Source: Holophagaceae bacterium
GTDB lineage: Bacteria; Acidobacteriota; Holophagae; Holophagales; Holophagaceae
Direction: 5' to 3'
DNA length: 33,514 bases
NCBI GenBank assembly: GCA_003165415.1
Contig: PLUC01000260.1
Location: 217-33,730 of the forward strand
Shown here: positions 8,185 to 16,433 of the stretch, piece after piece
Numbering within the stretch: the stretch's first letter is position 1
How the letters are laid out: every line of letters begins with the position of its first letter
Notes under the pieces: model-generated
Database searches by the model: none
Seen by the model: only the letters and a program-made list of their open reading frames with translations
What the model was told of the DNA's origin: nothing
Program-made: the position numbers and the translations under genes

Positions 8185-8220
8185 AAAAAGAGAGGACCCA
8201 TCGCTGGGTCCTCTCTTTTA
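8185..8220. terminator. Bidirectional intrinsic terminator between convergent genes
   Basis: A perfect 15-bp stem AAAAGAGAGGACCCA/TGGGTCCTCTCTTTT (8186-8200 with 8205-8219) encloses a 4-base loop TCGC. T runs leave the stem on both strands, so it can stop ilvE transcripts from the left and the repeat-protein transcripts from the right. Confidence 0.93.
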
Positions 8221-8235
8221 TTGGATGTTGAGAAC

Positions 8236-8835
8236 TTAGGCCTTGGGAGCGGCTTCCTTCTTGGGGGCGGCCTTCTTGACCTTCTTCGCGGGCTTGGCGG
8301 CCGGGGTGGCAGGCGCGGGGGCGGCGGCCGGAGCGGCAGTAGTCTGGGCGGTCAGCGCGGGGGCGGCGGGAGCGGCTTCCTTCTTGGGGGCAACCTTCTT
8401 GACGGCCTTCTTCTTCGCGGGCTTGGCGGGCTTGGCGGCCGGGGTGGCGGGCGCGGTGGCGGCGGCCGGAGCGGCAGTAGTCTGGGCGGTCAGCGCGGGG
8501 GCGGCGGGAGCGGCTTCCTTCTTGGGGGCGACCTTCTTGACGGCCTTCTTCTTCGCGGGCTTGGCGGGCTTGGCGGCCGGGGTGGCGGGCGCAGTGGCGG
8601 CGGCCGGAGCGGCAGTAGCCTGGGCGGTCAGCGCGGGGGCCTTGGGGGCGGCGGCAGCGGCGGGAGCCTTCTTCTCGACCTTCTTGTCGGTCTTGACGAC
8701 GGTGGTCTTCTTGACTTCGGTGGTCTTCTTGACTTCGACCTTCTTGGTCTCTTCTTTCTTAACGGGCGCAGGGGCCTGGGCGAAAGCGGGGCTGATGAGG
8801 ACGGCTGCGATGAGCAGGGCAGCGAGTTTGTTCAT
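8236..8835 (-). CDS. Exported Lys/Ala/Pro-rich repeat protein, histone-H1-like tail
   Basis: A 199-residue, strongly basic, low-complexity protein. MNKLAALLIAAVLISPAFAQ is a clear Sec signal peptide. Next comes a Lys/Val/Thr-rich stretch (KKVEVKKTTEVKKTTVVK) and then about three in-frame tandem units of 41-46 residues of the kind KPAKPAKKKAVKKVAPKKE followed by AAPAAPALTAQTTAAPAAA. The Lys-Ala-Pro pattern resembles histone H1 or AlgP C-terminal tails, but the signal peptide argues for a periplasmic or cell-surface site, for example binding acidic envelope polymers. GGAGA lies a few bases before the ATG. A small hairpin (ACCGGC/GCCGGT, 8854-8868) lies in the leader. No enzymatic domain is present and the function is unknown. 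An alternative reading in the opposite strand was rejected. Confidence 0.8.
   Translation of the reverse strand: MNKLAALLIAAVLISPAFAQAPAPVKKEETKKVEVKKTTEVKKTTVVKTDKKVEKKAPAAAAAPKAPALTAQATAAPAAATAPATPAAKPAKPAKKKAVKKVAPKKEAAPAAPALTAQTTAAPAAATAPATPAAKPAKPAKKKAVKKVAPKKEAAPAAPALTAQTTAAPAAAPAPATPAAKPAKKVKKAAPKKEAAPKA
8251..8640 (-). repeat. In-frame tandem repeat array, units of 123 and 138 bp
   Basis: Near-identical units begin at 8251, 8374 and 8512 (plus-strand orientation GGCTTCCTTCTTGGGGGC), 123 and then 138 bases apart, the third being partial. Both periods are multiples of three and lie within the repeat protein, encoding 41 and 46 residues. The 15-base difference removes one KPAKK-type pentad. 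Such arrays change copy number by slippage or recombination. Confidence 0.85.
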
Positions 8836-8983
8836 TGGGTTTCTCCAGTAGAAACCGGCACGGCCGGTGATGGCTTCCAAATAAGCACGATTCGGGCCAA
8901 TTTTTAATGATTGAAATTACGCGAGTTGACAAAAGGCGTTGACAAATCCCAACGTCGATTCCTGCAACGTGTGGCAATCTGCA

Positions 8984-10420
8984 TCACGGGTTGGATTCCT
9001 CGCTCCCGTCCGCCAGCCCCAGTTCCTTCAACTTCCGGTACAGGGTGGTGCGGTCCTTGCCGAGGATTTCCGCCACCCGGCTCTTCCGGTGCTCGTGCTT
9101 GAGCAGTACCTGGATGTAGCGGCTTTCCAGCTCATCCAGGGTTGGGAGGTGGTCCCAGGCCTCGATCAGTTCCAGCAGGGGGGTGGGAGCCTGGGGCAGC
9201 CCGCCGCCCCGGGTGCGCAGCTCGTCCCGGATCTTGTCGGGAAAGTCCTCCGGGGTGATCTCCCGGCCCCGGCTGAGCTGGGTGAGGTGCTCGATGATGT
9301 TGGCCATCTCCCGCACGTTGCCCGGCCAGCTGTAGCCGTGCAGCTGCTTGCGCGCGTCCGCGCGGATGCGGTAGGACTGGTGGTCCTTGCGCGAGCACTC
9401 CCCCAGGAAATGATCGATCAGGGCCGGGATGTCGGAGAGGATCTGGCCGGTGCGGGCATCCCTGGACCAGCGGTCCCGCACCGGTGGCACCCGGATCTCC
9501 ACCACACAAAGACGATAGTAGAGGTCCTCGCGGAACTTGCCGGCCTTGACCATGGTCGCCAGGTCCCTGTTGGAGGCCGCGATCACCCGCACGTCCACCT
9601 TGACCGTCCGGTTCCCGCCCACCCTGCGCACCTCCTGCTCCTGGAGCACCCGCAGCAGGCGGACCTGGAAGTTGGCCGAGGTCTCGCCGATCTCGTCCAG
9701 GAAGATGGTGCCGCCGGTGGCCTCCTCAAAGAAGCCCTTCTTGTCCGACACGGCGCCGGTGAAGGCCCCCTTGACGTGGCCGAACAGCTCCGACTCCAGC
9801 AGCCCCTCGGAGAGGGCTCCGCAGTTGATGGCTACGAACGGACGCTCCTTGCGGTCGCTGCTCATGTGGATGTTCTGGGCCACCAGCTCCTTGCCGGTCC
9901 CGCTCTCGCCGATGATAAGCACCGTGGTCCGGCTGTTCTGCAGGGAGGCGATGGTCCGGTAGACCTCCATCATCGCCGGGCTGGAGCCGATCATCAGGCT
10001 GTGGCGCAGGCTGGGCGCCGCATCCGTCTGCTTGCGCCCCTCCTTGCTCTCCTTCATGACAATGGCTCGCTTCACCAGCGACTTGAGCTCCTCGTTGTTC
10101 CAGGGCTTGGAGATGAAATCGAAGGCCCCTTCCCGCACCGCCTCCAGGGCCTTTTCCAGGGTGCCGAAGCCGGTGAGGAGGATGGTCTCCACCCCCAGGG
10201 GCTTGGCCACCCGCAGCAGGTCCAGCCCGTCCTGGGCGGCCTCCAGGTTGATGTCCGAGAGCATGAGGTCGAACCCGCCCGCCTGGAGCTGGCGGATGGC
10301 CTCATCGGGCCGGGTGGCCTTGACCACCTCCACCCCGGGGCTGCCCATGCCTTCCCCCAGCAACAATTCCAGGAGATCGCAGGTTTCCTGGCTATCATCC
10401 ACCACCAGCACTCTCGTCAT
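8984..10420 (-). CDS. Sigma-54-dependent response regulator, NtrC family
   Basis: A 478-residue transcription activator. The receiver domain occupies about residues 1-120 (D8-D9, phospho-acceptor D56, K105 in ISKPW). The AAA+ domain runs about 140-385 with Walker A GESGTGKE (171-178), the sigma-54 contact loop GAFTGA (218-223), Walker B GGTIFLDE (236-243) and WPGNVREM. A Fis-type helix-turn-helix ends the protein ([23 protein letters not shown]). It should open sigma-54 promoters once phosphorylated. Between the VPPVRDR segment and SDIPAL there is an extra stretch of about ten residues (317-329) where most relatives have only REDIP. No histidine kinase or obvious -24/-12 promoter lies next to it, so its targets are unknown. 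Confidence 0.95.
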   Translation of the reverse strand: MTRVLVVDDSQETCDLLELLLGEGMGSPGVEVVKATRPDEAIRQLQAGGFDLMLSDINLEAAQDGLDLLRVAKPLGVETILLTGFGTLEKALEAVREGAFDFISKPWNNEELKSLVKRAIVMKESKEGRKQTDAAPSLRHSLMIGSSPAMMEVYRTIASLQNSRTTVLIIGESGTGKELVAQNIHMSSDRKERPFVAINCGALSEGLLESELFGHVKGAFTGAVSDKKGFFEEATGGTIFLDEIGETSANFQVRLLRVLQEQEVRRVGGNRTVKVDVRVIAASNRDLATMVKAGKFREDLYYRLCVVEIRVPPVRDRWSRDARTGQILSDIPALIDHFLGECSRKDHQSYRIRADARKQLHGYSWPGNVREMANIIEHLTQLSRGREITPEDFPDKIRDELRTRGGGLPQAPTPLLELIEAWDHLPTLDELESRYIQVLLKHEHRKSRVAEILGKDRTTLYRKLKELGLADGSEESNP

Positions 10421-10445
10421 CGCCCACCCGTCCCATCTCCGAAGT

Positions 10446-10515
10446 TAAGGCAGCGCGTCAAAATAATCTGTTCTTTCCCAGATTATTTTGCTGCGGTGCC
10501 TTATGCCGGGACACG
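10446..10515. repeat. Palindromic element copy 1 (REP/MITE-like)
   Basis: Inner stem CAAAATAATCTG/CAGATTATTTTG (10459-10470 with 10479-10490, 12 bp, loop TTCTTTCC). The outer stem TAAGGCA/TGCCTTA (10446-10452 with 10497-10503) is partly continued by CGCG/TGCG. The hairpin is followed by TTATGCCGGGACACG (10501-10515). It lies just upstream of the NtrC-family gene, outside any coding region. The same architecture recurs 145 bases downstream. Confidence 0.7.
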
Positions 10516-10596
10516 AATTGAATGTCCAGGCTATCTTGTCTCGTAGGCTAACGCATCCTGCGCTGGAATCGTACTGCGAAGGGACCTAACCTTTAG

Positions 10597-10660
10597 GGGG
10601 CGTTCAGAATAACCTGCGCTTCCCAGGTTATTCTGTTACGCCCCATTATGCCGGGACACG
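10597..10660. repeat. Palindromic element copy 2 (REP/MITE-like)
   Basis: Inner stem CAGAATAACCTG/CAGGTTATTCTG (10605-10616 with 10624-10635, 12 bp, loop CGCTTCC), outer stem GGGGCGT/ACGCCCC (10597-10603 with 10638-10644), then the same TTATGCCGGGACACG (10646-10660). Differences from copy 1 within the stems are matched on both arms, so the fold is conserved while the sequence is not. It ends about 40 bases before xseB. Confidence 0.7.
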
Positions 10661-10698
10661 TAACAATGGGCTGGTATTCCATGACACAGGCGAACCTT

Positions 10699-10935
10699 AT
10701 GACGACCCAACCCGCTTCCTTCGACGATGGCCTGGACCGGCTGGAGACCCTGGTCCAGAAGCTGGAGGGCGGGCACCTGAGCCTGGAGGAAGCCCTGCTG
10801 GGCTTCGAGGAAGGGGTGAACCTGAGCCGGGCCCTGCAGCAGCAGCTGGCGGACGCCCAGCGCCGGGTGGAGGTGCTCAAGCAGGGCCTGGGCGGGGAAT
10901 ACCGCACGGATCCCCTGGAAGGAGACGCGTCTTGA
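10699..10935 (+). CDS. xseB: Exodeoxyribonuclease VII small subunit
   Basis: Small coiled-coil subunit of exonuclease VII, which degrades single-stranded DNA from both ends together with XseA. The core ASFDDGLDRLETLVQKLEGG, then LSLEEALLGFEEGVNL and QQQLADAQRRVEVL, is the full XseB helical hairpin; length from this ATG is 78 residues, normal for the family. In-frame ATGs at 10681 and 10648 are alternatives, but 10648 lies inside the palindromic element and neither has a good ribosome-binding site; AGG lies 8 bases before the chosen ATG. The gene overlaps ispA by four bases (TTGA). xseA is not in the window; the xseB-ispA-dxs order is common in bacteria. Confidence 0.88.
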   Translation: MTTQPASFDDGLDRLETLVQKLEGGHLSLEEALLGFEEGVNLSRALQQQLADAQRRVEVLKQGLGGEYRTDPLEGDAS

Positions 10936-11837
10936 GCCCTTCCGCCCAGACCCAGGTCCAGGCCGACCTGGAGCGCCTGCTGCCCCTGCTGGAATCCCGC
11001 TACCTCCTGCCCTTCGCTTCCGGCGAAGCGGCCAATCTGGCCGAGGCCATGACCTACAGCCTCAAGGCCGGCGGCAAGCGGATCCGCCCCGTGCTGTGCA
11101 TGCTGGCCGCCGAATCGGTGGGCGCGGACGCCGAGAGCGCCCTGGGCTGCGCCGTGGCGCTGGAGTACATCCACACCTACTCGCTGATCCACGATGACCT
11201 GCCGGCCATGGACGACGACGACCTGCGCCGCGGCAAACCCACCTGCCACATCGTGTTCGGCGAAGGCCAGGCGATCCTGGCGGGGGACGGCCTGCTCACC
11301 GAGGCGTTCACCTTCCTGGCCGGGGACCCCGCGCTGCCGCCCTCCCGGCGGGTGGAGGCCCTGCGCGTCCTGGGCGAGGCCGCCGGCTGGCAGGGCATGG
11401 TGGGCGGACAGTCCCTGGACCTGGAAGGGGAGCAGCGCACCCGGAGCGGCGAGCCGGTGAGCCTGGCCCAGCTGCAGGTCATCCATCGCCTGAAGACCGG
11501 CGCCCTGCTTCGGGCCTCCCTGGAACTGGGCGCCATCGCCGGCAACGCCGGACCGGAGGCGCGCGCTGCCCTGCGGGACGCCGGAGCGGCCATGGGCCTG
11601 GCCTTCCAGATCAAGGACGACCTGCTGGACGCCACCGCCACCGAAGCCGCCATGGGCAAGAGGGTTGGCAAGGACCAGGGCAAGGGTAAAATCACCTACC
11701 CCCTGCTGCTGGGGCTCACCGGAGCCCAGAACGCCTTGCGGGAGGCCACCGAGCGAGCCCTATGTCTGCTTCAGTCGCTGCCGAATCCCCAATCCTTGAT
11801 CCAATTGGCCACCTACTTGGCGGAGCGGAGCGCGTGA
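10932..11837 (+). CDS. ispA: Short-chain polyprenyl diphosphate synthase (geranyl/farnesyl type)
   Basis: Condenses isopentenyl diphosphate with dimethylallyl or geranyl diphosphate to make C10-C15 prenyl diphosphates for quinones and undecaprenyl carriers. The 301 residues contain GGKRIRPVLC (47-56), the first aspartate-rich motif DDLPAMD (88-94, with the two-residue insert typical of bacterial FPP synthases), GQSLDLEGE, and the second motif KDDLLD followed by GKRVGKDQGKGKITYP. The start is a TTG 7 bases after AAGGAG, overlapping the xseB stop; this implies translational coupling. The 3' end overlaps dxs (GTGA). Exact product chain length cannot be read from sequence alone. Confidence 0.95.
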   Translation: MSPSAQTQVQADLERLLPLLESRYLLPFASGEAANLAEAMTYSLKAGGKRIRPVLCMLAAESVGADAESALGCAVALEYIHTYSLIHDDLPAMDDDDLRRGKPTCHIVFGEGQAILAGDGLLTEAFTFLAGDPALPPSRRVEALRVLGEAAGWQGMVGGQSLDLEGEQRTRSGEPVSLAQLQVIHRLKTGALLRASLELGAIAGNAGPEARAALRDAGAAMGLAFQIKDDLLDATATEAAMGKRVGKDQGKGKITYPLLLGLTGAQNALREATERALCLLQSLPNPQSLIQLATYLAERSA

Positions 11838-13759
11838 AACCCTCTCCGCTGCTCGACTCCATCGCCTCCCCCCAGCAGATCCAACACTTCTCGCCGGCGC
11901 AACTGGACCAGCTCACCGTGGAGCTGAGGCAGTTTCTCATCGATTCCATCAGCGAGACCGGGGGGCATTTCAGCTCCAACCTGGGCACGGTGGAACTCAC
12001 CGTGGCCCTGGCCCACCAGTTCGACTTCATGGTGGACCGCATCATCTGGGACGTGGGGCACCAGGCCTATCCCTACAAGATCCTCACCGGCCGCAAGGAC
12101 CGCTTCCCCACCCTGCGCAAGCACGGCGGGCTGTCCGGCTTCCAGAAGCGGGACGAAAGCCCCTACGACCATTTCGGCGCCGGCCACGCCAGCACCTCCA
12201 TCTCGGCGGCCCTGGGCATGGCCACCGCCCGGGATCTGCAGAAGCAGGATTTCGCCTGCATCGCCGTGATCGGGGACGGCTCCATGACCGCCGGAATGGC
12301 GTTCGAGGGCCTCAACCAGGCCGGGTTCCTGGAAACCAGGAACTTCATGGTGATCCTCAACGACAACGACATGAGCATCAACCCCAACGTGGGCTCGCTC
12401 CAGGGCTACCTGAACCAGATGATCTCCGGGCAATACTACAAGCGCTGGCGGGACCGCATCGAGTACGCCATCAAGGCCATCCCGGTGCAGAGCGTGAGCA
12501 TGCGCCTGGCCAAGGCCGCCAAGTGGAGCGAGGAGTCTTTCAAGCGGATCGCAGTGCCCGGGCTGCTGTTCGAGGACCTGGGCTTCAGCTACCTGGGGCC
12601 GGTGAACGGCCACGATCTGCAAGCCACCCTGAAGATCCTCGGGGAAGCCAAGAAGAAGATGGAAACCGGACCCGTGCTGCTGCACGTGCAGACCAAGAAG
12701 GGCTATGGCTATGCCCCGGCGCTCAAGGACCCGCTCAAGTGGCACGGCGTCACCGCCTTCGACGCGGAGACCGGGGAAATCCGCAAAGTCCTGGTCAATC
12801 CCGGCGCCCCGCAGCCGCCCACCTACACCTCCGTGTTCGGCAACACCCTCACCGACCTGGCCCGGCGCGACCCCAAGATTGTGGCCGTCACCGCCGCCAT
12901 GCTGGACGGCACCGGCCTCAATATCTTCCAGAAGGCCTTCCCCGAGCGGTGCTTCGACGTGGGCATCGCCGAGCAGCACGCAGTGACCTTCTCGGCCGGG
13001 CTGGCGGCGCAGGGCATGCGCCCGGTGGCGGCCATCTACTCCACCTTCCTCCAGCGCGGCTTCGATCAGGTGCTGCACGACGTCTGCCTGCAGAACCTGC
13101 CGGTGACCTTCGCCATGGACCGGGCCGGGCTGGTGGGGGCCGACGGCCCCACCCACCACGGCTTGTATGACATGGCCTACCTGCGGTGCATGCCCAACCT
13201 CATCCTCATGGCGCCCAAGGATGAGAACGAGCTGAGGCAGATGCTCCAGACCGCCCTCTACAGCAACCGCCCCGCCGCCCTGCGCTACCCCCGCGGCGCC
13301 GCCGCCGGCGTGCCCCTGCAGGACCCGGTGGTGGCCCTGCCCATCGGCAAGGGCGAGCTGCTGCGGGAAGGGGACCAGCTGCTGCTGGTGGCCATCGGCA
13401 CCATGGTCCTGCCGGCCGTGGAGGTGGCCGCGCGCCTGGAGGCGGAGGGGATCTCCTGCGCCGTGGTCAACGCCCGCTTCATCAAGCCCCTGGACCGGGA
13501 GCTCATCGGCCACTGGGCCCGCGACACCCGCAAGGTGGTGGCCCTGGAGGAGGGCTGCGCCCCGGGCGGCTTCACCTCCGCCATCGCCGAACTGCTGGCC
13601 GACGAGGGCATCCTCCGCCCGCTCCTGCGCTGCGCCATGCCCGACCACCTGGTCCAGCACGGCGACCAGGCCCGGCTCATGGACGAGCAGGGGCTGAGCG
13701 TGGAGGCGTTGCACCGGCGCATCCTGGCTTTCGCTAAGGAGCCGCCGCAGATCGGATAG
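11834..13759 (+). CDS. dxs: 1-deoxy-D-xylulose-5-phosphate synthase
   Basis: First enzyme of the MEP (non-mevalonate) isoprenoid pathway: thiamine-diphosphate-dependent condensation of pyruvate and glyceraldehyde 3-phosphate. At 641 residues it has normal length. Motifs: GGHFSSNLGTVELTVALA near the N-terminus, DVGHQAYPYKILTGR, the thiamine-binding GDGSMTAGMAFEGLNQAG with NDNDMSI, and in the transketolase-like middle AEQHAVTFSAGLA and FLQRGFDQVLHDV; the C-terminal domain has EEGCAPGGF. The GTG start overlaps the ispA stop; an upstream ATG at 11762 would add a tail without homologous character. The last 26 bases overlap the convergent ankyrin gene and no terminator is seen between them. Confidence 0.96.
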   Translation: MKPSPLLDSIASPQQIQHFSPAQLDQLTVELRQFLIDSISETGGHFSSNLGTVELTVALAHQFDFMVDRIIWDVGHQAYPYKILTGRKDRFPTLRKHGGLSGFQKRDESPYDHFGAGHASTSISAALGMATARDLQKQDFACIAVIGDGSMTAGMAFEGLNQAGFLETRNFMVILNDNDMSINPNVGSLQGYLNQMISGQYYKRWRDRIEYAIKAIPVQSVSMRLAKAAKWSEESFKRIAVPGLLFEDLGFSYLGPVNGHDLQATLKILGEAKKKMETGPVLLHVQTKKGYGYAPALKDPLKWHGVTAFDAETGEIRKVLVNPGAPQPPTYTSVFGNTLTDLARRDPKIVAVTAAMLDGTGLNIFQKAFPERCFDVGIAEQHAVTFSAGLAAQGMRPVAAIYSTFLQRGFDQVLHDVCLQNLPVTFAMDRAGLVGADGPTHHGLYDMAYLRCMPNLILMAPKDENELRQMLQTALYSNRPAALRYPRGAAAGVPLQDPVVALPIGKGELLREGDQLLLVAIGTMVLPAVEVAARLEAEGISCAVVNARFIKPLDRELIGHWARDTRKVVALEEGCAPGGFTSAIAELLADEGILRPLLRCAMPDHLVQHGDQARLMDEQGLSVEALHRRILAFAKEPPQIG

Positions 13760-15230
13760 GCGGGGGTCCCGCGGGCGCTTCACTGGATTTTTTCTTGGTC
13801 TCCTCGGCTTCCTTCAGCGCCTGTTCCAGGAATCGGGTGATGGCGTCCTTTCCCGCTTCTTTCGACACATCCAAGAGCGTTCTGCCACTGGTCAGCCTTA
13901 CATGAACATCGGCCCCTGCCCGGACCAGATCCTTGACCGAATTTTCCAGACCAAATACCAACGCAAGTCCGAGTGCAGAGGAGCCAGCTGGCGTTCTGGC
14001 GTTGGGGTCAGCCCCGGCCCGCAAGAGCATCGCGGCTATGGCCTCTCGGTTAAAGGAAATTGCTTCAAATAGTATCGGTTTCCCATCCTCGTCCCTCGTG
14101 TTGGCATTGGCCCCGTGGTCCAGCAAGAGCCTTACGGTGTAAAAGCTGTTTCTATCTACGGCTATTTTCAACAGGTCATCCTTTTGGACTTGTGGTTTCC
14201 CCAGGAACAGGTCCAAAGGATAGAATCGGTGATCACCGGTGATCCTTTCATTTGACAAAAGGATTTCGGAAAGTTGATCAAGCGCATAAACATCGAATGG
14301 TATTCTTTTTTTAATGATTAGGTTCAATGTTTGAAAATATTCAGGGTCATCGCGAGACACAATGGCCTTTACCATGCGGATGGCCTGCCCGTCATACGTC
14401 AGGCTATATGTATAAATGTCATAGGGATTCCCAATTACAATGGATTCCTTGTTGTCGTTTTTACAACGTTGCAAGTACATATCGGCCCATATATCTATAG
14501 GTTTATAACCAATCTTCGCGAACCAGCACCGCTCATCAAGGTTAATTAATGGGTTGATGGTAAAATGCCCACTATTGAAGCTCCATGAAAACGACCGGAT
14601 CCCGTTGATCACAAATTCAATTGTTAAAAAGTCCTGGTCGATCTTTTTCCCCCCGTTGTTCCATTCAAGATGGAAACCTTCCCGGGAGACGAGTTCACAC
14701 AGGCGCGTGAGTTTCCTCTCCACCAGTTCATGCTGCGCGACTTTTTCCGCCGGCCATGGGGTTTCCAGAATCGGATCAGGCAGGATGTGCGCGATCAGGT
14801 TCAGCATATTCTGGATACCAATCCCCTGCAGGTTATGGGTGCCCTTGTTGCGATAGGTGATCGGGAGACGATCTCCTGGCGCATTGAGATTGGATACGAC
14901 TTCGTTCCAATCAACATGGGCCTCCTCTGACCATTGCTGCGAAAGGGCATGGTATTTCCTGAAGTAGGCAGATAAATCATCCAGCCTGCCACCGTGAGCC
15001 AGACTTTTCCCTCCCTTGGTTTCCCGATCCAAGTGGGACGGAAATCGGGATATAAATTTTTCGATCGTGGCATCGGAGATGTTGCCCCCACTCCTGAACA
15101 CGATGATGAAAAAATTCCTCAAGGCTGTTTCACCACAATTGGGGAAGGGGTCCTTCCTGTAGGTCGTTGTCTTGAACGGCACGAGAACGGGGATGTTCGA
15201 CTCGAAGGCCTGGTAGCCATACAGAAACAA
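13734..15230 (-). pseudogene. Ankyrin-repeat protein, C-terminal part downstream of a frameshift
   Basis: Open frame of 498 codons that continues, in the -1 frame, the exported protein described next. Read back to the frameshift it begins PEELALFLYGYQAFESN; the first start-like codon is a TTG without ribosome-binding site, so independent translation is unlikely. The beginning has a Cys-centred motif, PFPNCGETALRNFF. A long domain of about 330 residues follows without recognisable family. Roughly residues 365-475 form about three ankyrin repeats (VRLLLDHGANANTRDEDGK, AAMLLRAGADPNARTPAG, VKDLVRAGADVHVRLTSG). The tail is basic/proline-rich. Much of 14.0-15.1 kb is visibly AT-richer than the surrounding genes, suggesting transfer. 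Function unknown; the ankyrin part points to protein binding. Confidence 0.65.
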
Positions 15231-16183
15231 AGCGAGTTCCTCCGGGGAGGGGGGGCTCCCGAGAAGGAGCTTCCGGAGGCTGCCTCCAGGTGCCGCAGGA
15301 AGCCCGGCAGATTTTCCCGGTAATAGCCTTTATCAAAGGCCACCCGCGGTGCCCCGGGTTCGGGTCTGGCGAGAAGCTCCCCGCCGAAGGCCTCGTAGAG
15401 CTCATCCACCTTGTCCGCGGCCTTCCAGGCATAGGCAAGGAGGGTCACCTCGACGATGTCAGGGGGATATTTGCGTCTGGTGTCCGTCACTTCCTCCAGG
15501 GTCGCTTGCTGGAGCAAGGCGGCAAACTGGCGGCGCAGACGGTTGAACGCTGTCCCTTCACCTTCGGCCGAGGCTGAACTGCCGGCACGGTCCAGGATGC
15601 GGTAGGCGGCCTCTCTGAACTCCTCGGACGCCGATCCACTTCCAGCGGACGTGGGCGGGGCAGGCGGAGGCGAAAGACTCGTCTTGTAGTGAGTGATGGC
15701 ATCCAGAAGGGCCAGAATCTTCTTCAGGCCCCCCGGGCCTCCGCCCCGTTTCCTGTTCTCTTTATTCTCAAAGGCGATCTGTCCGATGGGATCCTTCGTC
15801 AGTTCATTGTGGACGAAGTTGATTCCATCGGGAGACGGGAAGAGGTACTCCATCACAGCGCACACGGCATCCTGCGGGCATTCGTACTGGGGACCCAGGG
15901 GCGGCAGATGCTCCCGGGGCACCGACGAGTAGGCGCCGAAAAACCTGATATTGGCCAGGACCCCTGATCTCAAGGCCACCATGCCCCAAAGGGGGGAAAG
16001 ATTCCGGTGCTCGGGATTCGTGTCGGCATACACCCCCACCACCTGCTCCGGGGGGATTTCAGCCACCGAACAAACGCCCATGAGGGCACACAGGAGGGTG
16101 ATCCACAGCCTTCCCTTGCCCCGCGGGCCACCCCAACGATGTGGCTTTGGGCAGGTTCTGTTCCGGAGCGGCGGCATCGTCAT
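15119..16183 (-). pseudogene. Exported protein, N-terminal part of the frameshifted ankyrin protein
   Basis: Begins at an ATG preceded by GGGGA. A long basic N-region is followed by a hydrophobic segment, LWITLLCALMGVCSVA, a likely signal peptide. The mature part (PPEQVVGVYADTNPEHRN and onward) has no recognised family. The frame stays protein-like up to NLPGFLRHLEAASGSSF, then at a run of seven C on the coding strand (plus-strand G run 15249-15255) it turns into an Arg/Ser/Pro-rich tail of the kind seen out of frame and stops at 15119. Shifting by -1 at GCC-CCC-CCT restores a continuous reading into the ankyrin frame. Real mutation, sequencing error in the homopolymer, or a programmed shift are all possible. 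Confidence 0.65.
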
Positions 16184-16295
16184 TTTCCCCGTGGGCAAGT
16201 GCGGCGACACCTTGCGGTGGTCGCCTGCGGCGAACCGGTCAACCCGATCTCCCTCAAATATGATTATTTATTAATTTCTCGCCAGCTTGGCGCTC

Positions 16296-16358
16296 ATGAT
16301 CAACTGGATCACGGTTTCCGAACATCTACCGCCGGTCTACGCCGTCTTGTTCGCCTGA
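16296..16358 (+). other. Possible remnant of a DUF551-like reading frame (20 codons)
   Basis: A short frame reads MINWITVSEHLPPVYAVLFA then stop. The W-I-x-V-S-E-x-L-P-P pattern matches the start of DUF551-type proteins often found in phages and mobile DNA. There is no ribosome-binding site and the frame ends early, so it is more likely debris than a gene. The rest of the 16184-16433 gap is AT-rich (ATATGATTATTTATTAATTT region near 16258-16277) and probably carries promoters for both flanking units; TTGCCA (16377-16382) and CAATTA (16401-16406) are a weak candidate for the downstream pair. Confidence 0.25.
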
Positions 16359-16433
16359 ACGGTCACTCCGCCGGGCTTGCCAACGAAGAATTCAGGCGCA
16401 CAATTAAGGTCGAAGTAGACGCCTGGAGTTTTC

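Noticed and set aside
8251-8640. CRISPR-like repeat array
   Set aside because: Units are contiguous 123/138-bp coding repeats in frame with no unique spacers or cas genes.
8221-8907. Gly/Leu-rich plus-strand frame over the repeat protein
   Set aside because: It lacks a ribosome-binding site. The minus-strand frame has a textbook signal peptide, and the terminator position fits it.
8926-8944. Two TTGACA boxes 13 bases apart on the plus strand
   Set aside because: Transcription from them would run antisense into the NtrC-family gene and no suitable -10 follows. They may be chance or operator sequence for the opposite strand.
8970-8983. TGGCAATCTGCAT as a sigma-54 promoter
   Set aside because: GG and GC are separated by too few bases for a -24/-12 element.
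8939-10546. Long plus-strand frame opposite the NtrC-family gene
   Set aside because: The minus-strand frame has all NtrC motifs in order, while the plus frame is antisense and also runs through the palindromic element.
10648-10698. Upstream starts for xseB at 10648 or 10681
   Set aside because: 10648 lies inside the repeated TTATGCCGGGACACG box. Neither has a good ribosome-binding site, and the shorter protein matches family length. 10681 remains possible.
11813-13783. Open frame of over 650 codons on the minus strand opposite dxs
   Set aside because: Its translation is His/Gly/Gln-rich without motifs, and dxs on the plus strand is unmistakable. GC-rich third positions keep the antisense frame open.
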